DNA of 21,567 nt from an uncultured Angelakisella sp. (GTDB lineage Bacteria; Bacillota; Clostridia; Oscillospirales; Ruminococcaceae). The stretch spans positions 1 through 21,567 of the forward strand of contig CAJUFK010000050.1 of NCBI GenBank assembly GCA_910585535.1. The letters are read 5' to 3'. The notes below the pieces were generated by a model that worked only from the letters and a program-made list of their open reading frames with translations, did not search any database and was not told the origin of the DNA. The position numbers and the translations under genes were made by a program. Below are positions 15,543 through 21,511 of the stretch, one piece after another (position 1 is the first letter of the stretch; each line of letters opens with the position of its first letter).

Positions 15543-15768
15543 CCTCTGGGAGGTCCAGGGGGAACCCCCTGGTAGGGTCCAGGGACAAAGTCCCTGGGCG
15601 CTCTTTGGTTCCTTTCTGTCGCGACAGAAAGGGACCCCCCGCCGGGTAGGCGAAACGCCGTCAAGCCATCTACCGCAACCAACCCCCAGGATGGCAACCC
15701 AGAGATGGGACGCCCAAAAGGCCACCACCTACCAAAAGGCAGTGCGTTTTCAATCAGACGCAGCACCC
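15543..15768 (-). repeat. Repeat copy C: partial, inverted copy
   Basis: Read on the minus strand from about 15768 it follows the end section of copies A and B: CTGATTGAAAACG, then GGGCGTCCCATCTCTGGGTT, GATGGCTT, a palindrome at 15607-15636, and AAAGAGCGCCCAGGG shared exactly with copy A. It then adds CCAGGGAC-AAA-GTCCCTGG (15579-15597) and CCAGGGGG-AA-CCCCCTGG (15555-15572). The section equivalent to A 14461-14940 is missing. A and C therefore form a large inverted repeat around about 400 bp. Confidence 0.8.
15607..15636. repeat. Palindrome of repeat copy C
   Basis: CCTTTCTGTCG (15611-15621) pairs with CGACAGAAAGG (15622-15632); the flanking GGT/ACC extends it to 15607-15636 with one T-G pair. 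It aligns with the 28-bp palindrome of copy A but differs at paired core positions. Confidence 0.85.
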
Positions 15769-15820
15769 AGGACCCCCGCAGACCGAAGAGAGGGGTCCAG
15801 GGGCGGCAAAGCCCCCCCGG

Positions 15821-16009
15821 TTACGACTCCCCCTCCCGGGGCACCTGCGCCAGAATAGCAAGGACCTTTTCCTCGTCCTTCAGCATCTCCTCCAGAATGG
15901 AAGCGATCTTTTCCTCGGGGGTCTCGCCGGTGATAGCACAGAGGCTCGTCAGCTTTCGGGCGGTGTCGTTGGACAAGGTGATGTCGATGGGATAAATTTC
16001 TTTGTTCAT
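15821..16009 (-). CDS. Small ribbon-helix-helix-like protein, divergent from the HTH-dUTPase gene
   Basis: A 62-residue protein from ATG 16009, preceded by AGGAGG eight bases upstream and by a strong promoter. The order strand-helix-helix is visible: IYPIDITLSNDTARKL (strand and helix start), LTSLCAITGETPEEKIASILEEML (turn with G-E-T-P, then second helix), followed by a charged helix DEEKVLAILAQ. This resembles the Arc/MetJ ribbon-helix-helix fold used by small repressors and antitoxins; the match is by pattern only. No toxin gene accompanies it downstream, where repeat copy C begins within about 50 bp. It may act with the divergent HTH-dUTPase. Confidence 0.78.
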   Translation of the reverse strand: MNKEIYPIDITLSNDTARKLTSLCAITGETPEEKIASILEEMLKDEEKVLAILAQVPREGES

Positions 16010-16025
16010 GATTTCGTCCTCCTGT

Positions 16026-16041
16026 ATGAAATGAGTTTCAT
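16026..16041. promoter_or_regulatory. 16-bp palindromic operator candidate
   Basis: ATGAAA-TGAG-TTTCAT is a perfect 6+4+6 inverted repeat. It lies directly between the overlapping divergent promoters and the ribosome site of the 62-residue protein's gene. This is a natural binding place for the neighbouring HTH or ribbon-helix-helix protein. Confidence 0.55.
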
Positions 16042-16047
16042 TGCTTT

Positions 16048-16077
16048 TGTTATACTACAAAAAAAGAAGTAAGTCAA
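16048..16077. promoter_or_regulatory. Overlapping divergent promoters of the small gene and the HTH-dUTPase gene
   Basis: Minus strand: TTGACT (16072-16077), 17 bp, TATAAC (16049-16054). Plus strand: an extended -10 TGT-TATACT (16048-16056) without a good -35. The two -10 boxes share bases 16051-16054, so polymerase can serve only one gene at a time. Confidence 0.7.
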
Positions 16078-16097
16078 TAGGAGAATGTATTTTTACG

Positions 16098-16727
16098 ATG
16101 TATTATTCAGAAAGAATCCTAACCATTTTGGAAGAGCGGGGAATCAGCCCTTATCGAGTGTCAAAAGAAACCGGCATCTCCCAAAGCGTATTTAGCAACT
16201 GGAAAAGAAAACCCACTTCCCGGATCACCGCTGCAAATCTGGAAAGGCTGGCTGACTACCTGGGCCTCCCCGTGGAGGTCCTCACCGGCAAGTCCATCCT
16301 CCGGGTCAAGCTGGTTCGGGAGGGGGCGGTTATGCCCCGGCGGGCTACCGCCGAAAGCGCCGGGCTGGACCTCTCCGCCGCCATCGATGCCCCGGTGGAG
16401 ATCCGCCAGGGAGAAATCACCCCCATCCCCACCGGGATCGCCATTCAGCTGGACCCCGGGTACGTCTGCCTCCTCTTTGGCCGCAGCGGCTTGGGGGTCA
16501 AGCGGGGGATCCTTCCTGCCAACGCCGTGGGGGTGGTGGACAGCGACTACCGGGGGGAGCTGGTGGTCCACCTCACCTGCATCAAAGACGAAACGTATAC
16601 CGTGCAACCCGGGGAGCGCATCGCCCAAATGGTTATCCTCCCCGTCTCCATGGCGGAGCCGGTCCAGGTGGAGGAGCTGGAGGAAAGCACCCGGGGCACC
16701 GGGGGCTTTGGATCCACGGGGAAATAG
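16098..16727 (+). CDS. XRE-type HTH domain fused to a complete dUTPase
   Basis: A 209-residue fusion. Residues 1-65 are an XRE/Cro-type DNA-binding domain (ILEERGISPYRVSKETGISQ with recognition helix SVFSNWKR, then LERLADYLGLPVEVLTG). Residues 68-209 are a trimeric-type dUTPase with all five motifs: AGLDL (88-92), GRSGLG (128-133), GVVDSDYRGE (145-154), GERIAQM (172-178) and RGTGGFGSTG (199-208). It should turn dUTP into dUMP and bind DNA. ATG 16098 is the only reasonable start; AGGAGA lies about 13 bases upstream, a long spacing, so translation may be weak. Stand-alone dUTPases are about 145 residues, so the extra part is exactly the HTH. A sensor-regulator role is inference. Confidence 0.92.
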   Translation: MYYSERILTILEERGISPYRVSKETGISQSVFSNWKRKPTSRITAANLERLADYLGLPVEVLTGKSILRVKLVREGAVMPRRATAESAGLDLSAAIDAPVEIRQGEITPIPTGIAIQLDPGYVCLLFGRSGLGVKRGILPANAVGVVDSDYRGELVVHLTCIKDETYTVQPGERIAQMVILPVSMAEPVQVEELEESTRGTGGFGSTGK

Positions 16728-16737
16728 GTCTTTGCAT

Positions 16738-16766
16738 TTGACACGTTAAGCGTAACGTGCTATGAT
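16738..16766 (+). promoter_or_regulatory. Promoter with built-in operator for the XRE regulator
   Basis: TTGACA (16738-16743), 17 bp, TATGAT (16761-16766). Between them, CACGTTA-AGCG-TAACGTG (16742-16759) is a perfect 7+4+7 inverted repeat that fills the spacer. A bound dimer would block polymerase, so the regulator is probably self-repressed. Confidence 0.82.
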
Positions 16767-16790
16767 TCCCTATTATAGCGGTTCTTGCTT

Positions 16791-16810
16791 GATATGTCAA
16801 TACCCATATC
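16791..16810. promoter_or_regulatory. Second inverted repeat in the XRE leader
   Basis: GATATG (16791-16796) and CATATC (16805-16810) with an eight-base centre, about 20 bp before the start codon. It may be a second, weaker operator; its half-site differs from the first. Confidence 0.4.
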
Positions 16811-16830
16811 GAAAAATATAAGGTGTTGCC

Positions 16831-17157
16831 ATGATGAATTTATCAGATAGTCTTAAAAGATTTCGCAAGTATGCAAACATCACCCAGAAGCAGGCGGCCC
16901 AGGGCGCCAATGTATCAGAGAGAAACTACCAGGCCTATGAATACGGCAAGGTCATCCCCAGCGCCACCGTCCTCATCGCCCTGGCGGATTCCTTCGACGT
17001 ATCCCTGGACTACCTGGTGGGCCGAAGCGATGACCCGGAGCGGCACTCCGGCAAGCCGTCAACGCAGCTTTCGGCAAGGATCAACAATCTCCCCCAACGG
17101 GAACAAAAGATTGTCAGCGCCCTTGTGGATGCCCTGGAGGAATATGAAAAGGTCTAA
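16831..17157 (+). CDS. XRE family transcriptional regulator
   Basis: A 108-residue protein from ATG 16831 (or ATG 16834; AAGGTG is five or eight bases upstream). Residues 4-62 are a classic lambda-repressor-type HTH: LKRFRKYANITQKQAAQGAN, recognition helix VSERNYQAYEYG, then PSATVLIALADSFDVSLDYLVGRSDD. Residues 75-108 form a helix (INNLPQREQKIVSALVDALEE) that probably dimerises. It lies 103 bp after the HTH-dUTPase gene, with its own promoter and an operator in the spacer, so self-regulation is likely. Targets other than itself are unknown. Confidence 0.93.
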   Translation: MMNLSDSLKRFRKYANITQKQAAQGANVSERNYQAYEYGKVIPSATVLIALADSFDVSLDYLVGRSDDPERHSGKPSTQLSARINNLPQREQKIVSALVDALEEYEKV

Positions 17158-17190
17158 AAAAACCGCCCCTCGCGCTTTGGCGGGGGGCGG
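17156..17190 (-). terminator. Intrinsic terminator of the HPr-like gene (minus strand)
   Basis: CCGCCCC (17163-17169) pairs with GGGGCGG (17184-17190), extended by four more pairs inside. In the minus direction it is followed by a T7 run (A-run at 17156-17162). The tail overlaps the last codon and stop of the XRE gene. In the plus direction no T-run follows. Confidence 0.85.
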
Positions 17191-17208
17191 GAAAACTACT
17201 TTTGGACG

Positions 17209-17439
17209 TTATGCAAAACTCCGAATGACCTCCAGGAACCGCTCCTTCTTATGCTCCGGAACCTCGGCGGTGACCTGGATGGGGTGGGCCAGGTCCAGGC
17301 TTAAAATGCCCATGATGCTCTTTCCGTTGATGACGTACCGCCCGCTGGTCAGGTCAACCTCAAAATCAAATTCCCGCATGGCGGAGGTGAACTCCTGAAC
17401 CCGCGTCACGTTGGGAAGACGAATGTTTTCTTGGATCAT
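17209..17439 (-). CDS. HPr-like (Crh-type) protein lacking the catalytic histidine
   Basis: A 76-residue HPr-fold protein from ATG 17439, with TAGGAGG nine bases upstream. HPr normally carries GLHARPA near residue 15, where the His is phosphorylated by enzyme I; here the region reads LPNVTRVQEFTSA with no His. The regulatory serine site is kept: NGKSIMGILSLDL (Ser41), as in HPr Ser46 phosphorylated by HPr kinase. This pattern matches Crh-type proteins, which cannot carry phosphate to sugars but can serve CcpA-mediated catabolite control. Transcribed alone from its own promoter. A regulatory role is likely, by family analogy. Confidence 0.85.
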   Translation of the reverse strand: MIQENIRLPNVTRVQEFTSAMREFDFEVDLTSGRYVINGKSIMGILSLDLAHPIQVTAEVPEHKKERFLEVIRSFA

Positions 17440-17477
17440 GTCCGTATGCCTCCTATTATCGTTTGTTCTATCACCCT

Positions 17478-17506
17478 ATCATAACAGCAAAAATCCATTC
17501 CGTCAA
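17478..17506 (-). promoter_or_regulatory. Promoter of the HPr-like gene
   Basis: On the minus strand TTGACG (17501-17506), 17 bp, TATGAT (17478-17483). The leader to the ATG at 17439 is about 30 nt. Confidence 0.8.
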
Positions 17507-17548
17507 TCGCACTTTTCCACAAATTTCTTCCAAAGGAGGTCCCCGCCT

Positions 17549-17914
17549 GTGAAGCGTTGGACAGTACCGGCCTTTCTCCTCCTCTTTTACGCCTTCCCCT
17601 TCGTCTTTCTGGCGATGTACGGGGATTACGCCCTGGGGACGATGGCCTTTTACCTCCCCCTCACCGTGGCCTGGTCGGTCCTCTGCTTCTTTTCGGTCCG
17701 CCGGGGCCAGCCCTGGGTGGCCCTGCTGGGGAATCTGGTCAGCTTCCTCTCCTCCCGGGCCTTCCTCCTGGCCATCCAGGGGGAGCGGTGGGAGACCTAC
17801 TTTAAGCCCTTCACCCCCATGGGCTTCCTCCTGGCCGTCTCCCTCCTGGCCCTGGGGGCCCAGGTGGTGTGGATCTTCTTTGACCGCAAAAAATGTGCGG
17901 CATTCTCCAAGTAA
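17549..17914 (+). CDS. Small integral membrane protein of unknown function
   Basis: A 121-residue protein from GTG 17549, with AAAGGAGG at 17532-17539. Four hydrophobic segments span most of its length: VPAFLLLFYAFPFVFLAM, MAFYLPLTVAWSVLCFF, WVALLGNLVSFLSSRAFLLA and MGFLLAVSLLALGAQVVWIF. Short charged ends (MKRW; DRKKCAAFSK) follow the positive-inside rule. No conserved motif is recognised. It ends 12 bp before mtaB and is probably co-transcribed with it. Confidence 0.82.
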   Translation: MKRWTVPAFLLLFYAFPFVFLAMYGDYALGTMAFYLPLTVAWSVLCFFSVRRGQPWVALLGNLVSFLSSRAFLLAIQGERWETYFKPFTPMGFLLAVSLLALGAQVVWIFFDRKKCAAFSK

Positions 17915-17926
17915 AGGAGCCCTGAT

Positions 17927-19246
17927 ATGAAAATTGCCTTCTACACCTTCGGCTGTAAGGTGAACCAGTACGAGACCCAGGCCCTGCGCCAGCAGTTCGC
18001 CGCCCGGGGATGGGAGGTGCTGGAGTTTTCCCACGATGCCCCCTGGGACGCGGTGGTGGTGAACTCCTGCACCGTTACCGCCGAAGGGGACCGCAAGACC
18101 CGGCAGCTCCTCCGCCGCCTCCGCCGGGAAAGACCGGAGGGAGCCATCTGCCTCACCGGCTGCTTCCCCCAGGCCTTCCCCCAGGAGGCCGCCGCCCTTC
18201 TGGAGGCCGACGTGGTCACCGGGAGCCGGAACCGCAGGCGGCTGGCGGAGGCCCTGGACCGCTTCCTTGCCACCGGGGAGCGGCTGGTGGAGATCTCCCC
18301 CCACCAGCGGGGGGAGGACTTTGAGACCATGCAGGCCGAAGACTTCGGCCGCAGGACCCGGGCCTTTGTCAAAATCGAAGATGGATGTGAAAACTACTGC
18401 GCCTACTGCATCATTCCCACCGCCCGGGGCCCGGTTCGGTCCAAGCCCCTGGAGGAGCTTCGGGAGGAACTTACGAGCCTGGCCAAAGCCGGATACCGGG
18501 AGGTGGTCCTGGCAGGGATCAACCTTTCCGCCTACGGGCGGGAGCGGGGCCAGCGCCTGGCGGACGCCATCGAGACGGCGGCGGCGGTTCCCGGCATCCA
18601 GCGGGTCCGCCTGGGCAGCCTGGAACCGGACGTCATCGGCCCCGAGGACTTCGCCCGGATGGCCGCCACCGGCAAGGTCTGCCCCCAGTTCCACCTTTCC
18701 CTCCAGTCGGGGTGCGACGCCACCCTGCAGCGGATGGGCCGGCGGTACGACACCGCCCACTACCTGGCCGCCGTGGAGGAGATCCGGCGGCGGTTCCCCC
18801 TGGCGGCCATCACCACCGACCTTATCGTGGGCTTTCCCGGGGAGACCGGGGAGGATTTCGCCGCCAGCGCGGCCTTCGCCCGGCAGGTGGGCTTCGCCCG
18901 GATCCACGTTTTCCCCTACAGCAAGCGCCCCGGCACCCGGGCGGCCCAGATGCCGGATCAGGTCCCCCAGGAGGAGAAGAAGCGCCGGGCGGCGGAACTC
19001 ATCGCCCTGGGGGAGGAGCTTCGGGGGAACTTTTTGGCAAGGATGACCGGCACCACCCAGGAGGTCCTTTTTGAGGAAGGGGGCCCCGAGGGCCAGACCG
19101 GCTACACCGGCAACTACACCCCGGTTCGGGTGCTGGCCCTGGAACGGCTCCAGGGTCAGGTGCGCCAGGTGCGCCTCACCGGCAGGGATGGGGACGGCTG
19201 CCTGGGGGAACTGGTCCCGGAGGTCACCGGATCCCCAGGGCGATGA
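17927..19246 (+). CDS. mtaB: tRNA t6A37 methylthiotransferase MtaB
   Basis: A 439-residue radical-SAM enzyme that adds a methylthio group to t6A at position 37 of ANN-decoding tRNAs. The N-terminal UPF0004 domain opens MKIAFYTFGCKVNQYE and holds the first Fe-S cluster on Cys10, Cys48 and Cys79. The radical-SAM core carries Cys154, Cys158 and Cys161 in GCENYCAYC. A TRAM domain for tRNA binding ends the protein (about 370-435). The FGCKVNQYE start, rather than MiaB's form, points to the MtaB branch. ATG 17927 follows AAAGGAG. Its last 23 bases overlap the convergent transporter gene. Confidence 0.94.
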   Translation: MKIAFYTFGCKVNQYETQALRQQFAARGWEVLEFSHDAPWDAVVVNSCTVTAEGDRKTRQLLRRLRRERPEGAICLTGCFPQAFPQEAAALLEADVVTGSRNRRRLAEALDRFLATGERLVEISPHQRGEDFETMQAEDFGRRTRAFVKIEDGCENYCAYCIIPTARGPVRSKPLEELREELTSLAKAGYREVVLAGINLSAYGRERGQRLADAIETAAAVPGIQRVRLGSLEPDVIGPEDFARMAATGKVCPQFHLSLQSGCDATLQRMGRRYDTAHYLAAVEEIRRRFPLAAITTDLIVGFPGETGEDFAASAAFARQVGFARIHVFPYSKRPGTRAAQMPDQVPQEEKKRRAAELIALGEELRGNFLARMTGTTQEVLFEEGGPEGQTGYTGNYTPVRVLALERLQGQVRQVRLTGRDGDGCLGELVPEVTGSPGR

Positions 19247-20132
19247 CCAAAAAGGTCATAAGTCCCATCCCCACCAGGATGGAAAGGGAGGCGGTAAAAC
19301 CGGAGAGCCCCGGGTCACAGCCGCACTTGTCGGCAAAGGCCACCGAGGCCACCGAGACAGGGGCGAAGAGGACAATGACCATCACCTGGCGGATCTCCAG
19401 GGAGAAGGGGGCGCAGAAGTAGAAGAGCAGCGCCTCCCCCGCGGCCAGCAGGTTTCGGGCCAGCACCGTCACCACCCCCCGGCGCAGGTATCCGGGGCGG
19501 AGGTTCAGCTCCAGCATCAGGCCGATCATCAGCATGGCCAAAAAGGAGTTGGCCTCGGCCACCGGGGCCAGAAGGTCCACCAGGGTCTGGGGAATGGGGA
19601 TCCCCGCCAGCCCAACCGCCAGCATCACCAGGTAGACGTCAAAGGCCGCCGAGGTTAGGAGCCGCCGGGCCATCTGCCCCAGGGCAGGCCGGGCGCCCTC
19701 CCGGGGGGTCACGGCGTAGACGGCGCCGTTGCACATCAGGGCGTTGCCGATGTCGAAGATACAGGCAGCCCCCACTCCCACCGGCCCCAGAAAGCCCTGG
19801 AGATAGGGCATGGTAAAAGCCCCGATGTTGTACCCCGACCAGGTGAGCATGGCAAAGGCCCGCTGGGTTGCGTCCTGCCGCCGGGCGTAGAGCCATCCGG
19901 CGGCGGCCCCTGCCACGTTAAGCAGCACCCCCAGCACCGCCAGGAAGAGGAGGGAGGGGGTGAGGTCCAAAGCGGCGAAGTTTCGGATGACGGCGGCGGG
20001 AAGGGTGACGTTCATCACCAGCTTGGAGAGCAGCTGGTGGTCCTGGGGCCCAAAGAAGCCGGCACGGCGCAGGAAGAAGCCAAAGAAGATGATAAGGACA
20101 AAGGAGGACGCGGTAAGTAGGACCGAGGCCAT
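19224..20132 (-). CDS. AEC family transporter (auxin efflux carrier superfamily)
   Basis: A 302-residue membrane protein with about ten helices in two inverted halves. It begins LLTASSFVLIIFFGFFLRRAG and has the conserved N-rich crossing region KLVMNVTLPAAVIRNF, then TWSGYNIGAFTMPYLQGFLG and DIGNALMCNGAVYAV. Members export or import carboxylates such as malate or malonate. The C-terminal half has VAEANSFLAMLMIGLMLEL. Start ATG 20132 is preceded by a modest site, CAGGTG. It is divergent from a FadR-type GntR gene, a usual regulator-transporter pair, and its last 23 bases overlap mtaB on the other strand with no terminator in between. The substrate is unknown. Confidence 0.9.
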   Translation of the reverse strand: MASVLLTASSFVLIIFFGFFLRRAGFFGPQDHQLLSKLVMNVTLPAAVIRNFAALDLTPSLLFLAVLGVLLNVAGAAAGWLYARRQDATQRAFAMLTWSGYNIGAFTMPYLQGFLGPVGVGAACIFDIGNALMCNGAVYAVTPREGARPALGQMARRLLTSAAFDVYLVMLAVGLAGIPIPQTLVDLLAPVAEANSFLAMLMIGLMLELNLRPGYLRRGVVTVLARNLLAAGEALLFYFCAPFSLEIRQVMVIVLFAPVSVASVAFADKCGCDPGLSGFTASLSILVGMGLMTFLVIALGIR

Positions 20133-20187
20133 AACAAAACACCTGCCATATTCTGCGGAAATATTTCTTTTCTGATGGGTAAAAATA

Positions 20188-20206
20188 TGCTATACTGTGA
20201 CTATAG
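20188..20206 (+). promoter_or_regulatory. Extended -10 promoter of gntR with operator-like inverted repeat
   Basis: TGC-TATACT (20188-20196) is an extended -10 without a clear -35. The inverted repeat CTATA-CTGTGAC-TATAG (20190-20206) overlaps it, and a 10-bp palindrome GAAATATTTC lies at 20158-20167 toward the transporter gene. These are candidate GntR sites in the divergent region. Confidence 0.5.
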
Positions 20207-20299
20207 GATCCATCCGGCTGAGGCGGGAAGCCTTTGGTAATGATAATACAGTTTTCTTCCAATGTAAAGGGGTCCCCCGGGGAAAAGGAGGCGAAGGGC

Positions 20300-20983
20300 G
20301 TGGAATTTCCCAAGCTGCCGATAGCCAACACCATACGCGACCAGGTGTACCAGCTCCTCAAGGAGGAGATCTGCAACGGAAAATACGAGCCGGGGTACTG
20401 GCTCCAAGAGAAGGAAGTGGCGGCCCGTCTGCGGGTGAGCCGTTCCCCGGTGCGGGAGGCGCTGCGCCAGCTGACCCGGGACGGATTGGTTCGGGACATC
20501 CCCAACAAGGGGGTATTTGTCCGGGAGTTTTCCATCCAGGACATTGAAGATGTTTTCGACCTGCGGATTATGATGGAATCCTTCGCCCTGCTCCACACAA
20601 GCCCCAAGCTGGAGGTACCGGCCAAGGAGCGGCTGCTGGAGATGCTAAGGCAGATTGAGCAGGCCCACACCCAGGGGGATCGAAAGGCATACATCACGGC
20701 GGACATACAATTCCACCACTATTTGATTGAATTATGCGGGAACACGTTTTTGGTCAAGGCTTACGGGGATGTGTACTCCATGATTAAGCAATTCTGCATT
20801 TATTCGCTGATTGATCTCCAGCGGTTTGATGATTCCATGGTGGAGCATCGGGAGATTGTTCACGGGATTGTGACGGGGCAGATGGAGGAAGCGGAGCGAT
20901 GCAACCGGGTGCATTTAGAGTTGACGAAGCAGAAACTAGCAGAGGTACTAGGTGCCCGGAAACCCTCCCCGGCGGTGGGCTAG
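20300..20983 (+). CDS. GntR family regulator, FadR subfamily (FCD domain)
   Basis: A 227-residue regulator. GTG 20300 is preferred because AAAGGAGG lies about eight bases upstream; TTG 20234 and ATG 20240 lack a good site. Residues 8-74 are the winged helix (LQEKEVAARLRVSRSPVREALRQL, wing DIPNKGVFVREF). Residues 80-217 are the all-helical FCD ligand domain with the metal-binding set Asp135, His139, His183 and His205, as in carboxylate-sensing members. It probably controls the divergent AEC transporter. Odd point: the last six codons and the stop (PSPAVG, TAG at 20981-20983) are repeat copy B sequence, so the native end was replaced or truncated. The core domains are intact. Confidence 0.93.
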   Translation: MEFPKLPIANTIRDQVYQLLKEEICNGKYEPGYWLQEKEVAARLRVSRSPVREALRQLTRDGLVRDIPNKGVFVREFSIQDIEDVFDLRIMMESFALLHTSPKLEVPAKERLLEMLRQIEQAHTQGDRKAYITADIQFHHYLIELCGNTFLVKAYGDVYSMIKQFCIYSLIDLQRFDDSMVEHREIVHGIVTGQMEEAERCNRVHLELTKQKLAEVLGARKPSPAVG

Positions 20984-21511
20984 CGCCCGCAAGCACCCCC
21001 TCCCCGGTGGGCTAGCGCCCACAGGCAGACCCTCCCCGCCGCTCCGCGGCTAAGGGTTGTGCGAAGGCGTAGGTTGTGCCTGGAGTCGAAGGCGGGTTAG
21101 CACTTGCAGGCGCGAAACACCGTGAAACGAGCCTAACAAAAAAGGCTGCGTAAAAAGCAGAGAAGCTAAGAAAGGATGGCTTTACATCCTTTCTTAGCTT
21201 CTTTTTCTCGAAGTGACAAGTGCGGCCGGAACAGACTTTGCCTAGGACGGCTTGCTTTACTCGATGGACAAAATTTGTCGATTTATACAAGTTTTGTCCA
21301 AAACAGGCCCCTAGGGGGACGCTTTTTGAACGGACGGGCCTGGGTTTGGCCTTGTATAGGGGCAGCCGCTAGGTTCTGCTTCTGATTGAAAACGTACTGC
21401 CATTTTGTAGGTAGTGGCCCTTTGGGCGTCCCATCTCTGGGTTTTCATTCTTGGGATTGGCAGCGGTTGATGGCTTAACGGCGTTTGCCCTTCCGGCGGA
21501 CCTCCTTTCTG
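20962..21511 (+). repeat. Repeat copy B: long structured non-coding element
   Basis: It begins inside the end of gntR with ACCCTCCCCGGCGGTGGGC and repeats that unit three times in part (20962, about 20996, 21029). Shared with copy A: the CTAAGGGTTGTGC and TAGGTTGTGCCTGG blocks, GCAGGCGCGAAACACC, GCGGCCGGAAC, CTTTACTCGATGGA, GACGCTTTTTGAACGGACGG and CCGCTAGGTTCTGCT. Stems: GCCGC-TCC-GCGGC (21038-21050), a 12-pair stem at 21267-21298 and CAGGCCC/GGGCCTG (21304-21342). It stops at CCTCCTTTCTG (21501-21511), the left arm of the palindrome, and the right arm is absent. Confidence 0.85.
21162..21206 (+). terminator. 17-bp-stem terminator inside copy B
   Basis: GAAGCTAAGAAAGGATG (21162-21178) pairs perfectly with 21185-21201 around a six-base loop, followed by TTTTT (21202-21206). 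It is absent from copy A, where other hairpins stand instead. It may end the gntR transcript. Confidence 0.8.

Noticed and set aside
15254..15766. Several open frames of 77-153 residues in the hairpin-rich gap
   Set aside because: They run through palindromes and overlap on both strands, have odd composition and no ribosome sites.
15821..16009. Toxin-antitoxin pair with the 62-residue protein as antitoxin
   Set aside because: No toxin-like gene is adjacent on the same strand; the neighbour is the divergent dUTPase fusion.
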